A DNA stretch of 64,000 nt from Betaproteobacteria bacterium (lineage in GTDB: Bacteria; Pseudomonadota; Gammaproteobacteria; Burkholderiales; SG8-39). Location of the stretch: NCBI GenBank assembly GCA_016195915.1, contig JACPYS010000058.1:1-64000 (forward strand), written 5' to 3'. Positions within the stretch are counted from its first letter, which is position 1; every line of letters starts with the position of its first letter. This document shows positions 8,883-19,814 of the stretch, piece by piece. Below the pieces are notes generated by a model. The model did no database searches, was not told where the DNA came from, and worked only from the letters and a program-made list of their open reading frames with translations. The position numbers and the translations under genes are program-made.

Positions 8883-10498
8883 ACCTTGTCGACCCAGGCG
8901 CGGGCGGGCGCTTTCTGTTCGCCATCGCGCCGCACGCCCAGATGGTGGGCGCCGAGGAGCTCGGCTTCAAGGCGCACAACCTGTTGCGCATGGCGCGGCG
9001 CGAGCTGGCGGTGCCCGAAGCATTCGTGCTTGGGACTTCCGCGTGCAAGACGTACTTCGCCGACCGCGAACGCCTGCACCGCATCCTCGCGCCGACGCTG
9101 CGCGAGGGCCTCGCGGACATCGAGCGTGCGAGTGGCCTGGGATTCGGCTCCACGCGCCGGCCGCTGCTCGTCTCGGTGCGCTCCGGCGCACCGGTATCCA
9201 TGCCCGGCATGATGGACACGCTGCTCGATGTTGGTCTGTGCGACACGACGCTGCGCGGCCTATTGCGTCTCACGGGAAATCCGCGCCTGGCATGGGACTC
9301 CTACCGGCGCCTGGTGCAGTCCTTCGCCGAGGTGGTGCACGCTGCCGATCCGGCGCCGTTTCGCGAACGGCTCGAGCAACGCATCGATGAGGAGCAGCTC
9401 GCTTCGGCGCGAGAGCTGGATTATCGGGCGCTTTCGGAGCTCGCGCGCGACTATCTTTCGCTCTACGCGGATCTCGTCGGCAAGCCCTTTCCGCAGGACC
9501 CCTTTGAGCAGTTGGAGACCGCGGTTGGCGCGGTTTTCGATTCATGGCAGGGAGCACGCGCGCGCGAGTACCGGCGCATGCACCGCATCGCCGACGATCT
9601 CGGCGCGGCGGTTACGGTGCAGCGCATGGTGTTCGGCAACGCCGGAGGCACCTCGGGGTCGGGGGTGGCGTTCACGCGCGACCCGACGACCGGGGAGAAC
9701 CGCCCTTACGTGGATTTCCTTTTCAACAGCCAGGGCGAAGACCTGGTTTCCGGCCGCAGTGCCGGAGGCGACGCCGATCGCCTCGCGCGCGTGCTGCCCG
9801 AAGTGTCGGCGCGGCTCGCGCAGACGCGGCACGCGCTGGAACAGGAGTTCCGCGATGCGCAGGAAATCGAGTTCACGGTCCAGGACGGCCGGCTGTACAT
9901 GCTGCAGACGCGCACGGCGAAACGCACGGCCTGGGCGGCGCTGCGCATCGCGGTGGAGCAGGTGCGCAAAGAGCTCATCACACCAGCCGATGCGCTCTCC
10001 CGCCTCGCGGGAATCGACCTCGCCGCGATCCGGCGCGTGCGCTTCGCCAATCTCGATGGGCTCCAGGCGCTCGGGCGCGGCATTCCCGCGGGCCTCGGGG
10101 TCGCCGCGGGACGTCTCGCGCTCGATGCCGCTGCGGTCGCTGAGTTCGCGCGCTCGGGGCGCACGGCAATCCTGGTGCGCGAGGACATGTCGACCGAGGA
10201 CATCGCGGCGATCGAATCCGCACAGGGCGTGATCACTGCACGCGGCAGCCGTACCGCGCATGCGGCGGTGGTGGCCGGACAGCTCGGCAAACCCTGCGTG
10301 GTGGGGCTCGGCACGCTTTCCATCGAACTTGCAGCGCGCACCGTGCGCTTTGGCGAGACGCTGCTGCGCGAAGGCGACGAGCTATGCCTCGACGCGGAAA
10401 CCGGCGAGGTGTTCGCGGGGCGCCCGCAGTTGGCGGCAGAGCGGCCCGACGATCTGCTCGCGGAGCTTGCGCTCTGGCAGACGCCGGTTGCTGCTTGA
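8879..10498 (+). CDS. PPDK-like protein: ATP-grasp plus phosphohistidine domain, no PEP/pyruvate barrel
   Basis: 539 residues, against about 870-900 for pyruvate phosphate dikinase. The N-terminal ATP-binding part is clearly PPDK-like (PLLVSVRSGAPVSMPGMMDT; MVFGNAGGTSGSGVAFTRDP; DAQEIEFTVQDGRLYMLQTRT). It is followed by the swivelling domain with the phosphoryl-carrying His461 in TARGSRTAHAAVVAG. The reading frame then stops about where PPDK would begin its C-terminal TIM barrel. The ATP half-reaction should be possible, but the acceptor is unknown. It overlaps the PhoU-like gene by 4 bp (ATGA). Alternatives: a split PPDK whose barrel lies elsewhere, or a phosphotransferase acting on the neighbouring protein. 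Family assignment is sure; function is not. Confidence 0.82.
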   Translation: MNLVDPGAGGRFLFAIAPHAQMVGAEELGFKAHNLLRMARRELAVPEAFVLGTSACKTYFADRERLHRILAPTLREGLADIERASGLGFGSTRRPLLVSVRSGAPVSMPGMMDTLLDVGLCDTTLRGLLRLTGNPRLAWDSYRRLVQSFAEVVHAADPAPFRERLEQRIDEEQLASARELDYRALSELARDYLSLYADLVGKPFPQDPFEQLETAVGAVFDSWQGARAREYRRMHRIADDLGAAVTVQRMVFGNAGGTSGSGVAFTRDPTTGENRPYVDFLFNSQGEDLVSGRSAGGDADRLARVLPEVSARLAQTRHALEQEFRDAQEIEFTVQDGRLYMLQTRTAKRTAWAALRIAVEQVRKELITPADALSRLAGIDLAAIRRVRFANLDGLQALGRGIPAGLGVAAGRLALDAAAVAEFARSGRTAILVREDMSTEDIAAIESAQGVITARGSRTAHAAVVAGQLGKPCVVGLGTLSIELAARTVRFGETLLREGDELCLDAETGEVFAGRPQLAAERPDDLLAELALWQTPVAA

Positions 10499-10505
10499 CT
10501 CATGG

Positions 10506-11672
10506 CTAACGCCCGGCGTGCACGACCGCCCGCAGCTTCGCGACCATCGAGTCGATCTCCTGACGCGTGACGTTGAGCGCAGGCATGAAACGTAAGCACG
10601 CCGGCCGCGGCGAGTTGATCAGCAGCCGGTGCTCGAGCGCCAACTCCACCACCTGCTTGCCGATCGGTTCGCCGAGTTCGAGAGCGACGAGCAGGCCTCT
10701 TCCGCGAACTTCACCCAAGCCAAGTTCGACAGATAGCGCACGGAGCTGCTGCGCGAGATAGTCGCCGGCCTCGCGCACGCCCGCGAGAAATTCCGGCTTC
10801 GACACCTCCGCCACCACGGCATCGCCCACTGCGGTCATCAGCGGGTTGCCGTTGAAGGTTCCGCCCTGGTCGCCCGCTTCGAATACCGAGATCTCCTTGC
10901 GTGCGAGTAGCGCCGCGAGCGGCACGCCGCCGCCCAAGCCCTTGCCCAGCGTCATGATGTCCGGCGGGCATCCGGCCGATTCGAACGCGAACATGGTCCC
11001 CGTGCGGCCCACTCCCGTCTGGATCTCGTCGAGTATCAACAACACGCCGAATTCCCGGGTCAGCTTGTGCAGGTCCTGGAGGAATTCGTCGGTAAACAGC
11101 AGCACGCCCGACTCGCCCTGAATCGGTTCGAGCATCACCGCACAGGTGCGCGGGCCGATCGCGCTCCGCACAGCTTCGAGGTTGTTGCGCGGCACGCGCA
11201 CGAAGCCCGGGACCTTCGGTTCGAACAGCTTGTCCCAGCCCCGCTTGCCGGAGGCGGACATAGTGGCAAGCGTGCGTCCGTGAAACGCATCTTCGAAGAC
11301 CACGATCTCGTGAGCCCTGTTTCTTCTGATCTTTCCCCATTTCCGAGCAAGCTTGATCGCGCCCTCGTTGGCCTCCGCGCCGCTGTTGGTGAAAAACACG
11401 CGATCGAGGCCACTCAATTCCGCGAGCCGTGCGGCAAGGCGTTCCATCGGCTCGTTGTAGTAAGCGGGACTGACATTGATCACCTTCGCCGCCTGGCGCG
11501 CGAGCGCCTCCTGCATCACGGCGGAAGCATGGCCGAGAGAATTGACCGCCCATCCCTGGACGAAATCCAGGTACGCCTCCCCATTTGCATCGTACAGCCA
11601 CGAACCTTCGCCGCGCATGAAAGTGACCTCGGGCCGTTGGGTAATGAACATCAGTGCGTCGTGCGTCTGCAT
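10506..11672 (-). CDS. argD: Acetylornithine aminotransferase
   Basis: A 388-residue class III PLP aminotransferase that converts N-acetylglutamate semialdehyde to acetylornithine in arginine synthesis (possibly also succinyl-diaminopimelate transamination). Visible: FFTNSGAEANEGAIKLAR, the PLP-contact region EDAFHGRTLATMSASG, LILDEIQTGVGRTG with the PLP-binding Asp, and the Schiff-base Lys in TLGKGLGGGVPLAALLA. Length and motifs fit ArgD rather than the longer GABA or ornithine transaminases. It lies downstream of a strong terminator, so it is transcribed separately from gltBD. It converges on the PPDK-like gene with a 7-bp gap. Confidence 0.9.
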   Translation of the reverse strand: MQTHDALMFITQRPEVTFMRGEGSWLYDANGEAYLDFVQGWAVNSLGHASAVMQEALARQAAKVINVSPAYYNEPMERLAARLAELSGLDRVFFTNSGAEANEGAIKLARKWGKIRRNRAHEIVVFEDAFHGRTLATMSASGKRGWDKLFEPKVPGFVRVPRNNLEAVRSAIGPRTCAVMLEPIQGESGVLLFTDEFLQDLHKLTREFGVLLILDEIQTGVGRTGTMFAFESAGCPPDIMTLGKGLGGGVPLAALLARKEISVFEAGDQGGTFNGNPLMTAVGDAVVAEVSKPEFLAGVREAGDYLAQQLRALSVELGLGEVRGRGLLVALELGEPIGKQVVELALEHRLLINSPRPACLRFMPALNVTRQEIDSMVAKLRAVVHAGR

Positions 11673-11685
11673 GTCGGATCTCCGG

Positions 11686-11723
11686 AAAAAACAAAGGGGC
11701 CACGACCTTGCGGCCGTGGCCCC
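11686..11723 (-). terminator. Rho-independent terminator after gltBD
   Basis: Perfect 9-bp arms GGGGCCACG (11696-11704) and CGTGGCCCC (11715-11723) enclose a 10-base loop. On the minus strand the hairpin is followed by TTTGTTTTTT. It separates gltD from argD. Confidence 0.85.
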
Positions 11724-11847
11724 GAATGCGTTGATGGAAAGACTCTCAGCGCTTCATGGGCTGGAGGCGGCCGCGTCTCGTCGTCGCGTACGTCGCGTTT
11801 CGCGTCGCGCCGGGACCACCGGGAACGTCTTCGTCATGGTTGGCATC

Positions 11848-13305
11848 CTAGCGCGGAAGCTCGGAAGTTCCCATCAAAAACTCGTCCACTGCACGCGCGC
11901 ATTGGCGGCCTTCGCGGATCGCCCACACTACCAGCGACTGGCCGCGGCGCATGTCGCCCGCGGCGTACACCTTCGGCACGCTGGTCGAATAGCAGCCATC
12001 GCCGTCCGTCGTTGCATTCGCGTTGCCGCGCGCATCCCTGGCGACGCCGAACGCTTCCAGCATCGATTGCACTGGTGATACAAAACCCATCGCAAGCAAC
12101 ACCAGGTCCGCCGGTATGTCGAATTCGGAGCCCGGCACCTCGCTCATCCTACCGTCCTTCCACTCGAGGCGCACGGCCCTGAGCGCCTTGACCTTGCCAT
12201 GCTCGCCGATGAACGCGCTGGTGCCGATCGACCAGTCGCGCTCGCAGCCCTCCTCGTGCGAGGAGGAAGTGCGCAGCCGCTGCGGCCAGTACGGCCACAC
12301 CGGGTTCCTGTCGACGTCGGGCGGCATCGGCAGCAATTCGAACTGGGTGACCGATCGCGCGCCATGGCGATTGGAAGTCCCCACGCAGTCGGAACCGGTG
12401 TCGCCACCGCCGATGATCACCACGTGCTTGCCCTTCGCCCACAACTCGCGCACGCCCGCGTCGCCCGCGACGCGGCGGTTCTGCAGTGGCAGGAAATCCA
12501 TCGCAAAGTGCACCCCGTCAAGTTCGCGCCCCGGCACCGGCAGGTCACGCGCCTGCTCGGCGCCGCCGGCGAGCACCACGGCGTCGAATTCGTCCACAAT
12601 GGTCGTCGGATCGAGCGATGTCGCCGCGGCGTTGCCTGCGCCGCACGGCGCCCTGCCAACCATGTGGTTGGTCCTGAACACGACCCCCTCGGCCCTCATC
12701 TGCTCGAGGCGCCGGTCGATCAACGATTTCTCCATCTTGAAATCGGGGATGCCATAGCGCAGCAGTCCGCCCACGCGGTCGTTCTTTTCAAATACCACCA
12801 CCGCGTGCCCGGCGCGTGCAAGCTGCTGGGCACAGGCCAGTCCGGCCGGTCCCGATCCCACCACCGCGACACGCTTGCCCGTCTGCCGGGCGGCCGGCAC
12901 GGGCCTGACCCAGCCCTGTTCCCAGGCCTTGTCGATGATGGCGTGCTCGATCGACTTGATGCCGACCGCATCGCTGTTGATGCGCAGCGTGCAGGCTTCC
13001 TCGCACGGCGCAGGACAGACCCGCCCGGTAAATTCCGGGAAATTGTTGGTCGAATGCAGCGTCTCGATCGCGTTGCGCCAGTCCTGCTTCCAGACGAGAT
13101 CGTTGAAATCCGGGATGATGTTGTTGACGGGGCAACCGCTCATGCAGAACGGGATGCCGCAATCCATGCAACGCCCGCCCTGCAGCTTCACCTCGTCGTC
13201 GCTCAGATGACGGACGAATTCGTGGTAATGCCGCTTGCGCGATTGGCTGTCCTCGGACGCCTCCTTCAGGCGTTGATACTCGAGAAATCCCGTTATCTTG
13301 CCCAT
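11848..13305 (-). CDS. gltD: Glutamate synthase (NADPH) small subunit
   Basis: A 485-residue FAD/NADPH subunit that delivers electrons to GltB for the conversion of 2-oxoglutarate plus glutamine to two glutamates. N-terminal Cys clusters for the 4Fe-4S centres are [14 protein letters not shown] and [10 protein letters not shown]. The FAD-binding glycine motif is [16 protein letters not shown], and the NADPH motif is [13 protein letters not shown]. The last segment [21 protein letters not shown] is the usual end of the pyridine nucleotide-disulfide oxidoreductase fold. It follows gltB directly (start at 13305, gltB stop at 13306), so the subunits are co-translated in a fixed ratio. Confidence 0.95.
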   Translation of the reverse strand: MGKITGFLEYQRLKEASEDSQSRKRHYHEFVRHLSDDEVKLQGGRCMDCGIPFCMSGCPVNNIIPDFNDLVWKQDWRNAIETLHSTNNFPEFTGRVCPAPCEEACTLRINSDAVGIKSIEHAIIDKAWEQGWVRPVPAARQTGKRVAVVGSGPAGLACAQQLARAGHAVVVFEKNDRVGGLLRYGIPDFKMEKSLIDRRLEQMRAEGVVFRTNHMVGRAPCGAGNAAATSLDPTTIVDEFDAVVLAGGAEQARDLPVPGRELDGVHFAMDFLPLQNRRVAGDAGVRELWAKGKHVVIIGGGDTGSDCVGTSNRHGARSVTQFELLPMPPDVDRNPVWPYWPQRLRTSSSHEEGCERDWSIGTSAFIGEHGKVKALRAVRLEWKDGRMSEVPGSEFDIPADLVLLAMGFVSPVQSMLEAFGVARDARGNANATTDGDGCYSTSVPKVYAAGDMRRGQSLVVWAIREGRQCARAVDEFLMGTSELPR

Positions 13306-16300
13306 TCAGGCCGCCACTCTTCTGTGCGCGGCGGCGAGCTCGCCAAGCGCGCGCCGGTACTCGTTGGGGAAAACCTTGACAAAGCGAACGCGGTACTCGG
13401 GCCATTTCTCGAGAATTTCGTGCGCGCGGCCGCTGCCCGTATAGCGCGCGTGATTCTCGATCAGGCAACGGAGCATGACTTCGTCCGCCTGCCCCAGGTG
13501 CCACAGCTCCCGCGCGATCCTGCCTTGCTGCTCCGACTCGGTCAGCACCGGTTCGAGCTCGACCATCGCGCGATTGCAATACTTCGCGAACTCCCCCTCG
13601 AGATCGAGCACATAGGCGATTCCACCCGACATGCCGGCGCCGAAATTGCGCCCGGTCGCGCCGAGCACGACCACCGTGCCGCCGGTCATGTATTCGCAGC
13701 CGTGGTCGCCTACGCCCTCCACCACCGCCCGCGCGCCCGAGTTTCGCACTGCGAAGCGCTCACCGGCCACCCCGCGAAAATAGGCTTCGCCGGCAATCGC
13801 GCCGTACAGGACCACATTGCCGGTAATAATGTTCTCGGTCGGCTCGCCGCGGAATTTTGTCGAGGGCTGCACGCTGATGCGCCCGCCGGAGAGGCCCTTG
13901 CCGCAGTAATCGTTGGTCTCGCCGATCAGATCGAGCGTCACCCCCTTGGCGAGGAACGCTCCAAAGCTCTGCCCGGCCGAGCCCGCGAAGCGCAGGTGAA
14001 TGGTTTCCTCCGGCAGGCCTTCGTGACCATGGCGCTTCGCGATCTCCGACGAGAGCATGGTGCCGACCGTGCGGTTGATGTTGCGGATCGGCATCTCGAT
14101 GGTGACGTTCTCACCGCGCAAAAGCGCCGGCCGCGAGAGCTCGATCAGGCGGTTGTCGAGCGCCTTCTCCAGTCCGTGGTCCTGCGTCTCGCAATGGAAA
14201 CGCGCAACCTCAACCGGCGCCTGGGGCATGTGGAAGACGCGCGAGAAATCGAGCCCTTTCGCCTTCCAGTGCTCGATGCCCTTTTTCATCTCGAGCAGCT
14301 GCGTGGCGCCGATCAGTTCATCGAATTTGCGCACGCCGAGTCTGGCCATCAGTTCGCGCACTTCTTCAGCGACGTAAAAGAAGAAGTTGACCACGTACTC
14401 GGGTTTGCCGGAAAACTTCTTCCTCAGCGCCGGGTCCTGCGTGGCGACGCCCACAGGGCAGGTGTTCAGATGGCACTTCCTCATCATGATGCACCCGCCG
14501 ACCACCAGCGGCGCGGTGGCGAAGCCGAATTCGTCCGCACCGAGGATCGCGCCAATGACGACATCGCGTCCGGTCTTGATCTGTCCGTCGACCTGTATCG
14601 CGATTCTTCCGCGCAGGCGGTTGAGCACCAGCGTTTGCTGGGTTTCGGCAAGACCGAGCTCCCAGGGCGTACCGGCGTGCTTGATCGAGCCCCAGGGCGA
14701 TGCTCCCGTGCCGCCATCGTGGCCGGAAATGGTGACGTGGTCGGACTTGGCCTTCGCGACGCCGGCCGCGACTGTTCCCACACCGACTTCGGAAACAAGC
14801 TTCACCGAGATCGAAGCCGCCGGGTTCGCATTTTTCAGGTCGTGGATCAACTGCGCGAGGTCCTCGATCGAATAAATGTCATGGTGCGGCGGCGGGGAGA
14901 TCAACTCGACCCCGGGCGTCGAAAAACGCAGCTCCGCGATGTACTCGGATACCTTGCGGCCGGGCAGCTGGCCGCCTTCGCCCGGCTTGGCTCCCTGCGC
15001 CATCTTGATCTGGATCTGCTCGGCCGAGGCAAGGTATTCCGCGGTAACGCCGAAGCGCCCGGAAGCCACTTGCTTGATCTTCGATTTGAGCGAATCGCCT
15101 TCCTTCAGCGCGATGTCGGCCTCGACCCGGCTCCTGCCCAGGCGCGAGCGCAGCGTCTCGCCCGCCATCACCGGGGCATAGCGGCGGCGGTCCTCTCCGC
15201 CCTCGCCCGTGTTCGACTTTCCGCCGATGCGGTTCATGGCGACGGCGAGCGTCGTGTGCGCTTCAGTCGAGATCGAGCCGAGCGACATCGCGCCGGTGGA
15301 GAAACGCTTGACGATTTCCTTCGCCGGCTCCACCTCGTCGATCGGCACCGGGCTGCGCTCGCCGAAGCGAAACTCGAACAACCCGCGGAAGGTCATGTGC
15401 CGCTTCGATTGATCGTTGATGATCTGCGCATATTCCTTGAACGTCGCGTACGAGCCCTGGCGCGTCGAGCGCTTGAGTTTCGCGATCGCGTCCGGCGTCC
15501 ACATGTGCTCTTCGCCGCGCACCCGGAACGCGTACTCGCCGCCAGCGTCGAGCGCCGCGGCGAGAACCGGGTCGCTGCCGAATGCCGACTTGTGCGCGCG
15601 TATCGCCTCCTCCGCAATCTCGAACACGCCGATGCCTTCGACCGAGGACGCGGTGCCGGTGAAATACTTGTCCACCAGGCTGCGCGCGAGCCCCACCGCC
15701 TCGAACACCTGCGAGCCCGTATAGGACATGTACGTCGAGATGCCCATTTTCGACATCACTTTCTTCAGCCCCTTGCCCAGCGCCTTGATGTAGGCCCTGA
15801 TCGCCTTGCCGCCGTCGATCCCGCCAAGCGCGGCAGCGTCCAGCGCGAGCAGGGTTTCGAGCGCAACGTACGGGTGCACCGCTTCCGCGCCGTAGGCGCC
15901 CAGCAGCGCGAAATGATGCACTTCGCGCGCGGATCCCGTCTCGACCACCAGACCCGCCGAGGTCCGCAGCCCCTTGTTGAGCAGATGCTGATGGATCGCC
16001 GAAAGCGCGAGCGGCGCCGGAATCGCGACCTGCCCGGCGCCGATCTTGCGATCCGAGATGATGATGATCGAGTACCCCGAACGCACCGCGTCTTCCGCCT
16101 GCGCGGCAAGGCTCGCAAGGCGCGCTTCGATCGCTTCACGTCCCCAGGCGAGCGGGTAGGTGACGTCGAGTTCGAACGCCTTGAACTTGCCGTCGGTGTA
16201 GCGCTCGATGTTGCGGACCTTTTCCATTTCGAAGAAGTCGAGCACCGGCTGGCTGACTTCGAGCCGGATCGGCGGATTCATCTCGTCGATGCCGAGCAGG

Positions 16301-17988
16301 TTGGGTTTCGGTCCGATGAACGAAACCAGCGAGGTCACCAGTTCCTCGCGGATCGGGTCGATCGGCGGATTGGTCACCTGCGCGAACAGCTGCTTGAAAT
16401 AGTGATACAGCGTCTTGTTCTTGTCGGAAAGCACCGCGAGCGGCGAGTCATTGCCCATCGAGCCCACAGGCTCCTCGCCGGTCATCGCCATCGGAATCAT
16501 CAGGAACTTGACGTCCTCCTGCGTATAGCCGAACGCCTGCTGCCGGTCGAGCAGTGCAATCGCGCTGCGCACCGGCTGCTGCCTGTCGCTTTCCACCTCG
16601 TCGAGCCGCACGCGGATGCGCTCGATCCACTCGGCGTAGGGTCTGGCCGAAGCGAGCGTATCCTTGAGTTCCGCATCGTCAACGATGCGCCCTTTTTCCA
16701 GATCGACGAGAAACATCCTGCCGGGCTGCAGGCGCCACTTCTTGACGATGCTCTCCTCCGGCACCGGCAGGCAGCCGCACTCCGAGCCCATGATCACCAG
16801 GTCGTCGTCAGTGACGATGTAGCGCGAAGGCCGCAGTCCGTTGCGGTCGAGCGTCGCGCCGATCATGCGGCCATCGGTTAAGGCGATCGAGGCCGGACCG
16901 TCCCACGGCTCCATCATCGCCGCGTGGTATTCGTAGAACGCGCGACGGCTCGGATCCATCAGCGTGTGGTTCTCCCACGCCTCGGGGATCATCATCATCA
17001 TCGCGTGGGCTGCCGAGTAGCCGGACATCACCAGCAGCTCGAGCGCATTGTCGAACGATGCCGAGTCGGACTGCCCGTCGTAGATCAACGGCCAGATCTT
17101 GGCGAGGTCGTCGCCCAGAATCGGGCTCGAGATCGCCCCCTGCCGCGCACGTATCCAGTTGACGTTGCTGCGCAGCGTGTTGATCTCGCCGTTGTGCGCG
17201 ATCATCCGGAACGGGTGCGCCAGGTCCCACGAAGGGAAAGTGTTGGTCGAGAAGCGCTGGTGAATCAGCGCAAGCGCCGACATTACGCGCGCATCCTGCA
17301 GGTCCTTGTAGTAAAGGCCGACCTGGTAGGGAAGCAGCATTCCCTTGTAGACGATCGTGCGCGCCGACATCGACGGCACGAAGAACTCCTTGCCGTGGGC
17401 AAGCTTAAGCGCCTGAATCGCATGACCGGAGGATTTGCGGATGATATAGAGCTTGCGCTCCAGTGCGTCGGTGACGGTTACTCCCGCACCCCGGCCGATG
17501 AACGCTTGCCGGACCACGGGCTCGAGCTTCTTCACGCTCTCGCCCAGATCGCAGCTGTCGACCGGAACGTCGCGCCAACCGAGGAGAACCTGGCCTTCGT
17601 CCTTGATGGCGCGCTCGATTTCATACTCGCAGGCGCGACGCGACGCGGGTTCGCGGGGCAGGAACACCATTCCGACGCCGTAATGCCCGGCGGGCGGCAA
17701 CTTAACGTTGTGCGCCGCCAGTTCTTCGCGAAAATACTGGTCCGGAATCTGGATCAGGATACCCGCGCCGTCGGAAGTCTTCGGGTCCGCGCCCACCGCG
17801 CCTCGGTGGGTGAGATTCTTCAGGATGGTCAGGCCCTGCTCGATGATCGAGTGGCTCTTCTTTCCCTTGATATTTGCGACGAAGCCGACACCGCAAGCGT
17901 CGTGCTCGTTGTGCGGGGAGTAAAGTCCCTGGGACGGCGGCGCAGCGAACTGTTCCACACGAGGCCTCTGCGAATCAGACGCCCGCAC
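13306..17988 (-). CDS. gltB: Glutamate synthase large subunit
   Basis: Up to 1560 residues. Order of domains: class II glutamine amidotransferase whose catalytic Cys follows a short propeptide ([12 protein letters not shown]), central domain, FMN-binding synthase domain ([38 protein letters not shown]), the 3Fe-4S cysteines in [15 protein letters not shown], and the C-terminal GXGXG beta-helix ([21 protein letters not shown]). Start: the frame opens with GTG at 17988, but another GTG ten codons in (VEQFAAPP) would give the usual short propeptide and is equally likely. It is expressed from a promoter in the 88-bp gap after aroB. Ammonia assimilation is the established role. Confidence 0.95.
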   Translation of the reverse strand: MRASDSQRPRVEQFAAPPSQGLYSPHNEHDACGVGFVANIKGKKSHSIIEQGLTILKNLTHRGAVGADPKTSDGAGILIQIPDQYFREELAAHNVKLPPAGHYGVGMVFLPREPASRRACEYEIERAIKDEGQVLLGWRDVPVDSCDLGESVKKLEPVVRQAFIGRGAGVTVTDALERKLYIIRKSSGHAIQALKLAHGKEFFVPSMSARTIVYKGMLLPYQVGLYYKDLQDARVMSALALIHQRFSTNTFPSWDLAHPFRMIAHNGEINTLRSNVNWIRARQGAISSPILGDDLAKIWPLIYDGQSDSASFDNALELLVMSGYSAAHAMMMMIPEAWENHTLMDPSRRAFYEYHAAMMEPWDGPASIALTDGRMIGATLDRNGLRPSRYIVTDDDLVIMGSECGCLPVPEESIVKKWRLQPGRMFLVDLEKGRIVDDAELKDTLASARPYAEWIERIRVRLDEVESDRQQPVRSAIALLDRQQAFGYTQEDVKFLMIPMAMTGEEPVGSMGNDSPLAVLSDKNKTLYHYFKQLFAQVTNPPIDPIREELVTSLVSFIGPKPNLLGIDEMNPPIRLEVSQPVLDFFEMEKVRNIERYTDGKFKAFELDVTYPLAWGREAIEARLASLAAQAEDAVRSGYSIIIISDRKIGAGQVAIPAPLALSAIHQHLLNKGLRTSAGLVVETGSAREVHHFALLGAYGAEAVHPYVALETLLALDAAALGGIDGGKAIRAYIKALGKGLKKVMSKMGISTYMSYTGSQVFEAVGLARSLVDKYFTGTASSVEGIGVFEIAEEAIRAHKSAFGSDPVLAAALDAGGEYAFRVRGEEHMWTPDAIAKLKRSTRQGSYATFKEYAQIINDQSKRHMTFRGLFEFRFGERSPVPIDEVEPAKEIVKRFSTGAMSLGSISTEAHTTLAVAMNRIGGKSNTGEGGEDRRRYAPVMAGETLRSRLGRSRVEADIALKEGDSLKSKIKQVASGRFGVTAEYLASAEQIQIKMAQGAKPGEGGQLPGRKVSEYIAELRFSTPGVELISPPPHHDIYSIEDLAQLIHDLKNANPAASISVKLVSEVGVGTVAAGVAKAKSDHVTISGHDGGTGASPWGSIKHAGTPWELGLAETQQTLVLNRLRGRIAIQVDGQIKTGRDVVIGAILGADEFGFATAPLVVGGCIMMRKCHLNTCPVGVATQDPALRKKFSGKPEYVVNFFFYVAEEVRELMARLGVRKFDELIGATQLLEMKKGIEHWKAKGLDFSRVFHMPQAPVEVARFHCETQDHGLEKALDNRLIELSRPALLRGENVTIEMPIRNINRTVGTMLSSEIAKRHGHEGLPEETIHLRFAGSAGQSFGAFLAKGVTLDLIGETNDYCGKGLSGGRISVQPSTKFRGEPTENIITGNVVLYGAIAGEAYFRGVAGERFAVRNSGARAVVEGVGDHGCEYMTGGTVVVLGATGRNFGAGMSGGIAYVLDLEGEFAKYCNRAMVELEPVLTESEQQGRIARELWHLGQADEVMLRCLIENHARYTGSGRAHEILEKWPEYRVRFVKVFPNEYRRALGELAAAHRRVAA

Positions 17989-18030
17989 ACATTTTTGCGG
18001 CTATGCACAAAAATGCAGGGCGATCTGATG

Positions 18031-18059
18031 AATATACCTGCCAAGCTCCCTGCGATCAA
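18031..18059 (-). promoter_or_regulatory. Sigma-70-type promoter for gltBD
   Basis: On the minus strand TTGATC (18054-18059) and TATATT (18031-18036) are separated by exactly 17 bp, in the gap between aroB and gltB. Transcription would start about 35-45 bp before the gltB GTG. Confidence 0.55.
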
Positions 18060-18076
18060 GGGGTTAGCGGGGTAGT

Positions 18077-19186
18077 TCAGGTTGCAGCGGATGACGCAGT
18101 GCCACGAGCCGTACAGCCTTGAATTGCATCGCAAACGAGTCCGGGCGGGATGTCACCGCGTATAACCGCGCGGCCGATCGCTTCCAGGAGCACAAACCGG
18201 ATGCGGCCGCCCGCCGCCTTCTTGTCGACCGACATCAGCTCGAGATACCGCTCCGGCGAAAGTCCGGCCGGTCCGGCGACCGGCAAGCCGGCAGCGGAAA
18301 TAAGCGCGCTCGGACGGCGCGCGTCCTGCGGCCCTATCAGTCCGGCACGCAGTGATAGTTCGGTCGCCATCACCATTCCCGCGCCCACCGCCTCGCCGTG
18401 CACCCATGCCCCGTAGCCCATGCCCGCTTCGATGGCGTGCGCGAACGTATGGCCGAAATTGAGGATCGCGCGCAGGCCCTGCTCACGCTCATCGGAAACC
18501 ACGACCTGCGCCTTGAGTTCGCAGGAGCGGAGCACGGCTCGCGTCAGGGCGGCCGCGTCCCCCGCCAGGAGCTTGGGCATGTCGTCTTCGAGCCAGGCGA
18601 CGAAGGAGGCGTCGAGGATCAGTCCGTGCTTGATCACTTCGGCGAGACCCGCCCGCAGTTCGCGCCCCGGCAGGGTCGCGAGCGTGCCTACGTCGGCGAC
18701 CACCACGCGCGGCTGGTGGAATGCGCCGACCATGTTCTTGCCGCGCGCGTGGTTGATTGCGGTCTTGCCGCCGACCGAGGAGTCGACCTGCGCGAGCAAG
18801 GTCGTCGGAACCTGGATGAACGCGACGCCGCGCTGGTAGATCGCCGCCGCAAAGCCCGCGAGATCGCCGACCACTCCGCCACCGAGCGCCACCACCGTGA
18901 CGCTGCGGTCGCAGCGCGATGCGAGCAGCTCGTCGAGCACGCGATCGAGCGTGCGCCAGTCCTTGTGCTGTTCGCCATCGGGGACGACTATGGAGACCAC
19001 GCGCGCGCCCGCGCGCTCGAGGGTTCTCGCCAGCCGTTCCAGATGGAGCGGGGCAACCAGCGCATCGGTGATCACTGCGGCGGTCGCGCCGAGATGGGGC
19101 GCGAACAGATCGGCCGACTCGAGCAGCCCCGGCCCGACGTGGATCGGGTAGCCACGATCGCCGAGCGCTACACGGAGAGTTTGCAT
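18077..19186 (-). CDS. aroB: 3-dehydroquinate synthase
   Basis: 369 residues, the usual family length, starting at ATG 19186 ([18 protein letters not shown]). A longer frame upstream is only the shadow of aroK. It catalyses the NAD- and metal-dependent cyclisation of DAHP to 3-dehydroquinate in the shikimate pathway. Motifs: [14 protein letters not shown]; the nucleotide-binding [16 protein letters not shown]; substrate-binding [12 protein letters not shown] and [10 protein letters not shown]; and metal ligands in AEVIKHGLI and [11 protein letters not shown]. The start overlaps the end of aroK by 19 bp, forming the standard aroK-aroB operon. Confidence 0.95.
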   Translation of the reverse strand: MQTLRVALGDRGYPIHVGPGLLESADLFAPHLGATAAVITDALVAPLHLERLARTLERAGARVVSIVVPDGEQHKDWRTLDRVLDELLASRCDRSVTVVALGGGVVGDLAGFAAAIYQRGVAFIQVPTTLLAQVDSSVGGKTAINHARGKNMVGAFHQPRVVVADVGTLATLPGRELRAGLAEVIKHGLILDASFVAWLEDDMPKLLAGDAAALTRAVLRSCELKAQVVVSDEREQGLRAILNFGHTFAHAIEAGMGYGAWVHGEAVGAGMVMATELSLRAGLIGPQDARRPSALISAAGLPVAGPAGLSPERYLELMSVDKKAAGGRIRFVLLEAIGRAVIRGDIPPGLVCDAIQGCTARGTASSAAT

Positions 19187-19701
19187 GATTCCGGGAACTG
19201 AGCGACCAGCCGTCTTACCAGGATAGAGGCGCTCTGCCGTCCCGTTTCGACGACCAGATCGGCTACCTCGCGGTAGAGCGGGTCGCGCTGCACGTAGAGT
19301 TCCTCGAGGCGCCTTTTCGGATCCGCGGTCGCGAGCAGCGGCCGGTTCCTGCCGTGCCGCGTCCGCTCCCACAGATGGGCCGGTGCGGAATGCAGGTAGA
19401 TGACCGTGCCGCGCGCCGCGAGATGGCGGCGGTTGGCTTCGGCGAGCACGGCGCCGCCCCCTGTCGCGAGCACGATTCCTTCGAGCGCAGTCAATTCGGA
19501 GATCACGGCGGACTCGCGCGCGCGAAATCCTGCCTCACCCTCGACGTCGAAGATTACCGAGATGCGCACGCCGCAGCGGCTCTCGATTTCATGGTCGGAA
19601 TCGAAGAACGTCCGCCTCAGCCGCCGCGCGAGCAGCCGCCCGATGGTCGTCTTGCCGGCGCCCATCAGGCCGACGAGAAAAATGCTCTGGTTGTCGCCCA
19701 T
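19168..19701 (-). CDS. aroK: Shikimate kinase
   Basis: A 177-residue P-loop kinase that phosphorylates shikimate at the 3-hydroxyl. Walker A is [11 protein letters not shown]. The shikimate-binding Asp lies in FFDSDHEIE, the Arg in GFRARE and the GGG in LATGGGAVL. The lid region is RNRPLLAT. It begins directly after the terminator of the pil operon and overlaps aroB. Placement of aroKB downstream of pilQ is a common beta- and gammaproteobacterial arrangement. Confidence 0.94.
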   Translation of the reverse strand: MGDNQSIFLVGLMGAGKTTIGRLLARRLRRTFFDSDHEIESRCGVRISVIFDVEGEAGFRARESAVISELTALEGIVLATGGGAVLAEANRRHLAARGTVIYLHSAPAHLWERTRHGRNRPLLATADPKRRLEELYVQRDPLYREVADLVVETGRQSASILVRRLVAQFPESCKLSV

Positions 19702-19725
19702 GGCAGGATTGTAAACGGCGCGGCG

Positions 19726-19756
19726 AAAAGAAAAGGCCGGGCACCGGCCCGGCCTT
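19726..19756 (-). terminator. Rho-independent terminator after pilMNOPQ
   Basis: Perfect 10-bp arms (19733-19742 and 19747-19756) enclose an ACCG loop. On the minus strand a T-rich run (TTTTCTTTT) overlaps and follows the stem. It lies between pilQ and aroK. Confidence 0.85.
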
Positions 19757-19814
19757 CAAAGGACGCCCGGCGCCGATTCCGGCGTCGAAGGCGCAGGCAA
19801 GGCGGGGATGTTCT

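Noticed and set aside
11754..11837. A 27-codon minus-strand frame between gltD and its terminator
   Set aside because: Arg-rich, no convincing ribosome binding site and no recognised homologue; it could be chance in GC-rich DNA.
12199..16881. A 1560-codon open frame on the + strand antisense to gltB/gltD
   Set aside because: It mirrors the codon pattern of gltB in very GC-rich DNA (third-position bias leaves the antisense frame open). The product is Arg/His/Asp-rich with no domain logic, while gltB is unmistakable.
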